From the NCBI RefSeq assembly GCF_030463535.1, contig NC_132898.1, positions 23,349,162-23,413,161 of the forward strand: a DNA stretch of 64,000 bases, read 5' to 3'. Numbering within the stretch: the first letter of the stretch is position 1; each line of letters begins with the position of its first letter. The notes beneath the pieces were generated by a model. That model searched no databases and was not told the origin of the DNA. It saw only the letters and a program-made list of their open reading frames with translations. This DNA comes from Salminus brasiliensis. Lineage: Eukaryota > Chordata > Actinopteri > Characiformes > Bryconidae. A program made the translations under genes and the position numbers. Positions 44,768 to 64,000 of the stretch are shown one piece after another.

Positions 44768-46181
44768 AAAATCATCAACAATGGTTGGTATTGATAATGG
44801 AATGATGATAAGTACTAAATTAAATTCATCACAGCCAAGAGTTGCGAAGATTTAATATGTCTATTCATTCTGGTAGGTGAAGATAAAGAGTTTTAATTGC
44901 CAACAATCAAAAAAGTCAAATGATGAACTATGTTTATGATTTAAGCATCAATTAAAGCAAGCAATTTAACCATAATGTCATCTGTTTATTACAACACAAA
45001 TGCATCCAACAAGAACAGCAGACAGCACATGGTAAAGGGTACAATGCTATGTGATTCCATGACCATAAACGAGGAAAATAAACGAGGTAAGTGTTATTGC
45101 ATAGAGATGAAGGGCGCTATCGCACACCCTGCGCAATGTGAGTCGTGATGCCCATTGCTATCTTACACTGTCTGTCAATTACTGTGAATAAATGAACAAT
45201 TACAGATTATAACAACTGTCCATATTTAAGTCTCTTACATTGACTGGTCCCCATGTACATTTAAATCACCACACAGATAAACAGCCTACAATACAGACAA
45301 ATGTGCAAAATGGGGTTGTTATGGTCAGAGACTTACTTCAGAGACTGTCCTTCTCAAGCAACCGAGGAGCTCTTAGGGGGTCTGGCTAAACTCTTTTATA
45401 CTGCCTTCAGAAGTGGACTAAAATTCTCAACCTCTGACAGCATTTGGCTTCTATATCTGCGGTAATTCCTAATGAGAATATTATACTAAGATATTGCATT
45501 TCACAATTTCAATTTATGATTCCAGTTCATCACAAGCAATGGCCTCTGAACTTTCACTGCCTAGTAATGGTCTGCCAAAGACATATTGTATTTCATTTGG
45601 AAATAAGTGTTATACTCTGGTATGAAAATCATCTTTTAAAAATTGTTTTGGCCAAAGTGAGAGCACACTGCTTAGTTAGAATCTTTAGTATCTAAGCTCA
45701 GTTAGCCCTTTGATTACATATTTGTATGGAAATAAAAAAAGAGAAACAACTCAAATTCAGCAATGTAGGACATTGAAGACTTTAGTGAAGAAGGTAGTAA
45801 ACCAGTCTGGTATCAAATAACAAATATATTTGAAATGTTAAATTAAAAACTACTGTTGACGCATGCTTTAAATACAGATATTAACTTAACAGTTTTTTAA
45901 CAGACTTTTTATCACAGTGGGCCATAAAGAACTAATGAAGAAATGAAAAACTTAAATTCAGATGAATTTATAGATAACTGGGTAATAAGTTCAGAATAAA
46001 GTGACAGGGCCAATTTATTTATGTATAACCTAAAAAGGTTGCACTGACCCTGCAACAGAACACCAGTGAGATCACACAGCTTCTCCAAATTTGATCTAGG
46101 ATTTCTTCAGTGCCAAAACTCATTAAAAAGAGGACTCTTCTTGTAACCCTAGAATCCTTTTAAATGGGCTAGCATGCAAAC

Positions 46182-46230
46182 TTAAAAATAAAACTAGAAG
46201 AAAAATATGGACCATTTGCATGTCCACATG
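46182..46230 (+). promoter_or_regulatory. Candidate muscle enhancer module of copy 4
   Basis: MEF2-like TTAAAAATAA is at 46182-46191, CATTTG at 46213-46218 with octamer at 46214-46221, and CACATG at 46225-46230. It lies 412 bp before the TATA box. Confidence 0.5.
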
Positions 46231-46593
46231 GCTTTTACACAGTACATTAGGATATTTGCTGACATTGAAGGGATTAATCATGCCCATTATTTGAAATAAT
46301 ATTATTAATTAGTGTGTATCCTCTTTTCTGACTTTTATGAGCCCCCCAAAAGTTTAAAAAAATACTGATCAAAACTGTTCAAAAAAGGCCTCATTTTCAA
46401 GATTATAGCCTTGTTAGAAAAGTTCTGTATAGAAATTAGGTTTACTGAAATGAGCCTAATACAGAACGCCAGTACTTTAAAGTATGATACATGAGCATGC
46501 CCTCATCATTGCCACTTATGGAGGAAATCCATCAAGCAAGAATCCATGACCAAACATAGCCTGAACTTTCTGCTGAGTGAATGTTAATGGGGC

Positions 46594-46832
46594 TATATAA
46601 GAGGCTCCCCCAAGCACTGAGGCTACCCCAGGCACCCTGCATAGGTGAGTACATGATGTTAATTACTTGATATATTTTCGTAGAAACATTCTCATAAAAC
46701 TAATCATTTATTAGTATTTATAATGTATTTTATTCTGATCGTCAATCATTTCTTAACTACTTGTCTTGTTTTCATCTTTAAGATTCAACTGCCAAACAAC
46801 TGCCAACCACTTTCCTATACTTGGGAAAAAAG
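46594..46832 (+). promoter_or_regulatory. Core promoter and untranslated exons 1-2 of MyHC copy 4
   Basis: TATATAAG is at 46594-46601. Exon 1 ends at 46644. Exon 2 is 46783-46832. Coding exon 3 opens at 47023. The intron 2 TATATAAG is at 46873-46880. Confidence 0.8.
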
Positions 46833-47034
46833 GTAACTTGTGCAAAGTAACTTCTTCTACATGTCACTAGCCTATATAAGATTCAACCAAACTAGAAGAA
46901 AAAGAGATAACATTGAAAAATGCCAGGAGATCCAGAGAGCTGCAGTTCAATACAAAATAAGTCATTCATGAAGCATGCCAATGTGAATTTGCAACAGAAA
47001 TGACAAACATCTAACTTCACAGTAAAACGTCATC

Positions 47035-58321
<11,287 letters not shown>

Positions 58322-58404
58322 TGGATGAAGACCATACCAGACACTAACAAGCAATGATATAATATCCATTTCTTGTTCAATGTCCAATTTCACAATTTCA
58401 GTTC

Positions 58405-58410
58405 AATAAA
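58405..58410 (+). terminator. Poly(A) signal of MyHC copy 4
   Basis: AATAAA lies 84 bp after the stop codon, in the same context as in copies 1 and 3. Confidence 0.85.
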
Positions 58411-59400
58411 ACTGCAGGAAAAACCATCAGTTGTTTGTATTTTTTGTATTGCACAAAATTCAGAAAGAGCATGCAGTCATGTAAGTGTTCACAGTAGATG
58501 TACTAATCCACATAACGTAACTCGTTCAATAACATATAAAAAGTGATTGATTACAAGTTGATAAAAATCAGTGTTTCATATTTCCACAACAAAGGAGTGG
58601 TTTGATAGAAAAACAACAATTAGGATTCTAGGTGTATCACTTGAAGTCAAACATCAAATAAAAGACTTCTAAATAAGATGGCATTGTCAGACTGCACACA
58701 AATCTTACTTGTACTGTATTTGATTTTTTTCATAAATTTCATGTGTTTAGTATTGATAAATACAAAGTCGATAAAACAATTCAATTAAAAAACACCAGCT
58801 AAATGCCTCTTCAATTAGTGGAAAGATGACAGTACTTGGAGAGTACTTGGGCAAAGTGTAGTGTTGAGTATTATGGTCTCTATACTAACGTTTGTATTTA
58901 GAAGTATCTAAGCATCTAAGCAAGTTATCTTTGGATCCTAGTCTATACAAACTAGCTATGGGTATTTGAGTAAACAGTGAAGCACTTGTGTAAGTTGCTA
59001 AATGCCTTAATTGCAAATGACACTGTCAGACTGCATACAAAACTTTTACTGTATTTGAATTTATTTGCAATGAATTTCATTGACAAATACAAAATCGAAC
59101 AAACAAATCAATTTAAAAGGTTATGACCTAAAGGCTAAACCTGACCTGTTGAGCAATTCAAGAAAATGATGAGAAGCCCTCATCCTCACCTTCTCAGCCT
59201 GGGGGCCATGTGATATAGGGAGGGACCAAATTTGGGGAAGGGAGATCCAGTTACAGCATATATTGCAGGCATGACATGCCTAATCAGATCAATTATATAT
59301 ATATATTCCAAATCTGTAAATCTTCATTAGAATGTATTTTATGAGGCAGGGCATCACTCACTTGTCCACAGTGCTTACAAAGACCAAGACATCCATAATA

Positions 59401-59643
59401 ACCACCATTAACCCATTTGTACCATATACCAGATATGCACAGTAATCAGCAAGGACACACAGTGGACAGTCAGCACTCATGCCTGGAGGGGTGGGCAGCC
59501 ATCGCTGTGGTGCCCGGGGAGCAGAAAGTGTTAATGGTCTTGTTCAAGAGCCCAACAGTGGCACCTTGATGAGCCAGAGTATCAAACCCACAACCCTGTC
59601 ATCAGTAGCCTAGTGCTTTAACTGCTAAGCCACCACTCCCCCC
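59401..59643 (+). repeat. Longest copy of the fish dispersed repeat
   Basis: It includes about 90 bp (from ACCCATTTGTACCATATACC to GGTGGGCAGCC) that the other spacers lack, followed by the shared CATCGCTGTGGTGCCCGGGG to CCACTCCCCCC portion. It may be the least deleted representative. The family is not assigned. Confidence 0.55.
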
Positions 59644-60727
59644 AAAATCATCAACAATGGTTGGTATTGATAATGGAATGATGATAAGTACTAAATTAAA
59701 TTCATCACAGCCAAGAGTTGCGAAGATTTAATATGTCTATTCATTCTGGTAGGTGAAGATAAAGAGTTTTAATTGCCAACAATCAAAAAAGTCAAATGAT
59801 GAACTATGTTTATGATTTAAGCATCAATTAAAGCAAGCAATTTAACCATAATGTCATCTGTTTATTACAACACAAATTCATCCAACAAGAACAGCAGACA
59901 GTACATGGTAAAGGGTACAATGCTATTTGATTCCATGACCATAAACGAGGAAAATAAACGAGGTAAGTGTTATTGCATAGAGATGAAGGGCGAATGTCAC
60001 ACCCTGCGCAATGTGAGTCGCGATGCCTATTGCTATCTTACACTGTCTGTCAATTACTGTGAATAAATGAACAATTACAGATTATAACAACTGTCCATAT
60101 TTGAGTCTCTTACATTGACTGGTCCCCATGTACATTTAAATCACCATACAGATAAACAGCCTACAATACAGACAAATGTGCAAAATGGGGTTGTTATGGT
60201 CAGAGACTTACTTCAGAGACTGTCCTTCTCAAGCAACCGAGGAGCTCTTAGGGGGTCTGGCTAAACTCTTTTATACTGCCTTCAGAAATGGACTAAAATT
60301 CTCAACCTCTGACAGCATCTGGCTTGTATATCTGCTTTAATTCCTAATGAGAATATTATACTCATAAGATATTGCATTTCACAATTTCAATTTATAATTC
60401 CAGTTCATCACAAGCAATTGTCTCTGAACTTTCACTGCCTAGTAATGGTCTGCCAAAGACATATTGTATTTCATTTGGAAATAAGTGTTATACTCTGGTA
60501 TGAAAATCATCTTTTAAAAATTGTTTTGGCCAAAACTTAAATACAGATGAATTGACAGATAACTAGGTAATAAAAGTTCAGGATAGAGTGACGGCCAATT
60601 TATTTATTTATAACCTAAAAAGGTTGCACTGACCCTGCAACAGAACACCAGTGAGATCACACAGCTCATTAAAAAGAGGACTCTTCTTCTAACCCTAGAA
60701 TCCTTTTAAATGGGCTAGCATGCAAAT

Positions 60728-60776
60728 TTAAAAATAAAACTGGAAGAAAAATATGGACCATTTGCATGTCCACATG
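60728..60776 (+). promoter_or_regulatory. Candidate muscle enhancer module of copy 5
   Basis: MEF2-like TTAAAAATAA is at 60728-60737, CATTTG at 60759-60764 with octamer at 60760-60767, and CACATG at 60771-60776. The module is intact although 290 bp and 39 bp deletions lie just upstream of it. Confidence 0.5.
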
Positions 60777-61139
60777 GCTTTTACACAGTACATTAGGATA
60801 TGTGCTGACACTGAAGGGATTAATCATGCCCATTATTTGAAACAATATTATTAATTAGTGTGTATCCTCTTTTCTGACTTTTATGAGCCCCCCAAAAGTT
60901 TAAAAAAATACTGATCAAAACTGTTCAAAAAAGGCCTGATTTTCAAGATTATAGCCTTGTTAGAAAAGTTCTGTATAGAAATTAGGTTTACTGAAATGAG
61001 CCTAATACAGAACGCCAGTACTTTAAAGTATGATACATGAGCATGCCCTCATCATTGCCACTTATGGAGGAAATCCATCAAGCAAGAATCCATGACCAAA
61101 CATAGCCTGAACTTTCTGCTGAGTGAATGTTAATGGGGC

Positions 61140-61378
61140 TATATAAGAGGCTCCCCCAAGCACTGAGGCTACCCCAGGCACCCTGCATAGGTGAGTACAT
61201 GATGTTAATTACTTGATATATTTTCGTAGAAACATTCTCATAAAACTAATCACTTATTAGTATTTATAATGTATTTTATTCTGATCTTCAATCATTTCTT
61301 AACTACTTGTCTTGTTTTCATCTTTAAGATTCAACTGCCAAACAACTGCCAACCACTTTCCTATACTTGGGAAAAAAG
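61140..61378 (+). promoter_or_regulatory. Core promoter and untranslated exons 1-2 of MyHC copy 5
   Basis: TATATAAG is at 61140-61147. Exon 1 ends at 61190. Exon 2 is 61329-61378. Coding exon 3 opens at 61569. The intron 2 TATATAAG is at 61419-61426. Confidence 0.8.
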
Positions 61379-61580
61379 GTAACTTGTGCGAAGTAACTTC
61401 TTCTACATGTCACTAGCCTATATAAGATTCAACCAAACTAGAAGAAAAAGAGATAACATTGAAAAATGCCAGGAGATCCAGAGAGCTGCAGTTCACTACA
61501 AAATAAGTCATTCATGAAGCATGCCAATGTGAATTTGCAACAGAAATGACAAACATCTAACTTCACAGTAAAACGTCATC

Positions 61581-63629
61581 ATGGGGGATGGAGAGATGGA
61601 GTGTTTTGGCCCAGCGGCCATCTACCTCCGCAAGCCAGACAGGGAGAGGATTGAGGCTCAGAACAAACCTTTTGATGCTAAAACAGCCTTCTTTGTGTGC
61701 GAGCCTGCTGAGATGTACCTGAAGGGTACACTGAAGAGTAAAGAGGGCGGTAAAGCCACTGTTCAAACTCTGTGCGGAAAAGTAAGTGAAACATGAATTA
61801 TGAGATTGTTGTTCACCATATTCTGTGGTTTATGAATGAAACTGATTAAAATATGAGATGTACACTAGTTACATTTTCTCAACAATTTGATTTTAGTTAA
61901 TTTATTTAATTTGCTGAATAAATAAGTGCACTTGTGAGTAAACTGTAGTCATACAGAGGCAGTAATAATTCTTTGCTGTCATGCTGGCTAGGCTAGACAT
62001 TGACGGGTGAACACTCGCAGGGACGGTGCAATGCATGATTTATTAAATTAAACAGGGGAAAACACAAGAGTGCAGCAATAATCAGTGATAAAGGATAAAC
62101 AAGACAAACGTGACAAAACAACGTGGGCTGAACCTGAAAGCCACCTGAGGCTGGTAGGTAGCCAGGGAGCAAAGCAAGATGGGGCAAACCAACAGAAGGG
62201 AGGAAGAGTAGAACGTAAAACCACTGGCAAGACCAGTAAAACAAAACCGCACTCGTCAGGCATGACTGAACTTACAACACTCGAACTTGAGGGAATCGGA
62301 CGCCGTATCCCACAGGCGACAAACCGATAAGCCAGGAAGCGAACTTCCCCAGAACATGAACCGGCTCTTAAAGAGTGTACTCTAGCGAACACCATAAACA
62401 CACCTAGAATCCTCGTAACCTGAAGCCAACATACAGCTCGGCGTGGCAAGAACAATTCTCGGCAACGAGAAGATAGTGTTTGCTCCCTTTATACCCCAGC
62501 TCTCAGGTGGCCCAAATCAAGACGTGATACAGATGAACATGCACATGCTGTCAACATAAAAGTCCTTGAACTTGAAGCCTGTGGACCGCGGCTCGGGTCC
62601 GCCCTCGGGGTGGGCGTGGCGACGCAGACCTGACAATTGCAATTGGTTGCACTCCTCATTCTGAAGCTTTAGTCTTTTATTTTAAACAAAAAAACATTAT
62701 AAATTACTTTATCATTACACATTTAAATTATTTAATAAAAATGTATTATTATAATAATAATTATTATTATTATTAACAATAATAATAATAATAATAATAA
62801 TATAATTAATACTTATTCAAAGTAATTATTTAAGAAGTTCATAAAACCTTCATATACAATGTGAGGCCACAGAAAGTTTTTGATTACGTACATATTTTAA
62901 TATACAATACTTGAATATGAAATAAGCCACTTAATCTTAATCTATTACTTCTAACATGTATGTACTGCACACTGCTGCAAACTCCATATACCTACATAAA
63001 CTTGATGTAAACTGTGTTCAGGTGACTTTTGTGTAATACTACAATCCTTCTCACTTCACAGACCCTCACAGTTAAGGAAGACGAAATCTTTCCCATGAAC
63101 CCTCCCAAATTTGACAAAATTGAGGACATGGCCATGATGACCCACCTCAACGAGCCTTGTGTGCTATATAACCTCAAAGAGCGTTACGCAGCATGGATGA
63201 TCTACGTAAGTTTAAAACTGAAAGACTGAATAAGACTGTTTATAAATGAGAGGTTACTCCATGATAACCTTCTGTTCACATCTTCAGACCTACTCAGGGT
63301 TGTTCTGCGTCACTGTGAACCCCTACAAGTGGCTCCCAGTGTATGACGCAGTTGTTGTAACTGGATACAGAGGCAAGAAGAGAATTGAAGCCCCACCCCA
63401 CATCTTCTCCATCTCTGATAATGCCTATCAGTTCATGCTCACAGGTATGATGCCATTTGTTTTTAAATGGAAAAACAATATTCACAGATCAATTGATGTA
63501 AGAGAAGCAAAGTACGACTGAAACCATTCTGACAAAGTGTTTCTGCACTCTTATACTGTAACAATGGAGTATAAGGAATAACGTGCTATAATTTCTTTTA
63601 GATCGTGAGAACCAGTCCATCCTGATTAC
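61581..63629 (+). CDS. Fast skeletal muscle myosin heavy chain, copy 5 (5' part only, truncated by the window edge)
   Basis: Four coding exons are visible: 61581-61781, 63062-63205, 63288-63444, 63602-63629. They encode the first 176 residues, up to the codon split before the P-loop exon. The window ends at 64000 inside intron 6, so the gene is cut by the window, not by mutation. Residues R21 (private), Q62 (as copy 2) and I174 (as copy 4) distinguish it. Intron 3 is 1280 bp because of a solo LTR; without it the intron would be about 616 bp, close to that of copy 4. Confidence 0.93.
61977..62635 (-). mobile_element. Solo LTR of an LTR retrotransposon, antisense in intron 3 of copy 5
   Basis: This 659 bp insertion is absent from intron 3 of copies 1-4. 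Its ends are TGTCA and TGACA, a 5 bp inverted terminus with the canonical TG...CA of LTRs. It is flanked by TTTGC (61972-61976) and ATTGC (62636-62640). The empty site in other copies has a single ATTGC, so this is a 5 bp target duplication with one substitution. On the minus strand it has a TATAAA box (62488-62493) and, about 450 bp further along, an AATAAA signal (62039-62044), in the order expected of U3-R-U5. There is no coding sequence. A 5 bp duplication suits Gypsy-like elements, but the superfamily is inferred. Open frames inside it are incidental. Confidence 0.85.
62742..62808. repeat. AT-rich trinucleotide microsatellite in intron 3, copy 5
   Basis: ATT and (AAT)n runs homologous to those of copies 3 and 4, located about 100 bp after the LTR. 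Confidence 0.85.
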
Positions 63630-64000
63630 GTAAGTGCAGACATATAACACTATGAAAGCTTTGTTATTGTTGTATTCTTGATTGATGCATCCTCATTTTA
63701 AATATTCAAAGGCTAATTCAGTCACTTAAAGGTTTCTAAAAACATTATTGGTCAAAAACTACTGAGGTTTCACTCCGTATTGTCTTGCTAAACATTCCAA
63801 GTCCCTTTCTAATTTTCTTTTCTAATTATGCTGATTTTTCTGATAATTACAAAAAGTTCAAATTGGTCATGTGATAGTTTATTCAATTATGTGAAAGATA
63901 AAATAAACTTTCAATTAATGTTTGAAAAAAATCCCTGAAAAGAGTAAGAAAGGGCAAAGTAAGTAAGACTTTACTTCAGGCAACAATGTTAATCACTGGT

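Larger units (their letters stand above)
43640..46593. other. Intergenic spacer between copies 3 and 4
   Basis: About 2.95 kb of non-coding, AT-rich sequence. The 5' kilobase is almost base for base that of the spacer after copy 1. The conserved block is at about 44973-45197. An open frame at 45444-45695 is not maintained elsewhere and is not called. Confidence 0.9.
58430..61139. other. Intergenic spacer between copies 4 and 5, with upstream deletions
   Basis: About 2.7 kb, non-coding. Compared with the copy 3-4 spacer it has lost about 290 bp at 60533 (junction GGCCAAAACTTAA) and 39 bp at 60665, both within 650 bp of the copy 5 TATA box. It has a longer dispersed repeat. The conserved block, at about 59850-60067, has small changes that open a 71-codon frame. 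That frame is closed in the other spacers, so I do not call a gene. Confidence 0.9.

Noticed and set aside
45444-45695. 83-codon open frame in the spacer between copies 3 and 4
   Set aside because: It is not preserved in the homologous position of other spacers and has no recognisable domain.
59851-60066. 71-codon open frame in the spacer before copy 5
   Set aside because: It is open only because of a few private changes; the same block has stops in the other four spacers.
62048-62455. 135-codon minus-strand and 81-codon plus-strand frames inside the LTR
   Set aside because: They lie within U3/R/U5 of a solo LTR between its TATA box and poly(A) signal; LTRs of this type do not normally encode protein.

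Overview
The window is eukaryotic DNA from a ray-finned (teleost) fish. It holds a head-to-tail tandem array of fast skeletal (sarcomeric) myosin heavy chain (MyHC) genes, all on the + strand. Four genes are complete (copy 1 CDS 2741-13981, copy 2 17471-28751, copy 3 32222-43531, copy 4 47035-58321). A fifth (from 61581) runs off the right edge in intron 6. The repeat period is 14.5-14.8 kb between start codons. The teleost assignment rests on the MyHC sequence type, the tandem arrangement known for fish fast myosins, and dispersed repeat motifs typical of fish genomes in the spacers. Species is not determined; an otophysan-like fish is a guess.

Each complete gene has two untranslated 5' exons and 39 coding exons, with GT-AG introns throughout. 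I traced every exon by hand: copies 1, 3 and 4 encode 1936 residues and copy 2 encodes 1937, with no frameshift or premature stop. The protein is a standard class II myosin: N-terminal SH3-like region, motor with P-loop, switch I, switch II, loop 2 and SH2/SH1 cysteines, an IQ/lever-arm region ending at Pro839, then a coiled-coil rod of about 1,100 residues ending in a short GK(E/D)VAE tail. Across the array I find only about 20 variable residue positions plus one codon insertion.

Every unit repeats the same layout: a 2.3-3 kb spacer with degenerate dispersed repeats, a MEF2-like/octamer/E-box module about 412-416 bp upstream of a TATATAAG box, untranslated exons 1 and 2, the start codon in exon 3, and an AATAAA signal shortly after the stop. 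The window starts in the spacer sequence that elsewhere follows a MyHC gene, so the array very probably extends to the left as well as to the right (at least six genes).

What separates the copies is a mosaic of small tracts. Copy 4 has an unrelated intron 26 inside a patch of clustered exon substitutions, which looks like gene conversion from a more distant paralogue. Copy 2 has an extra glycine in actin-binding loop 2 and an F164L change near the P-loop. Copy 5 carries a 659 bp solo LTR antisense in intron 3 and has lost about 290 bp and 39 bp from its upstream region. I see no prokaryotic system, no CRISPR and no novel enzyme system. The interest lies in array evolution and isoform/regulatory divergence.
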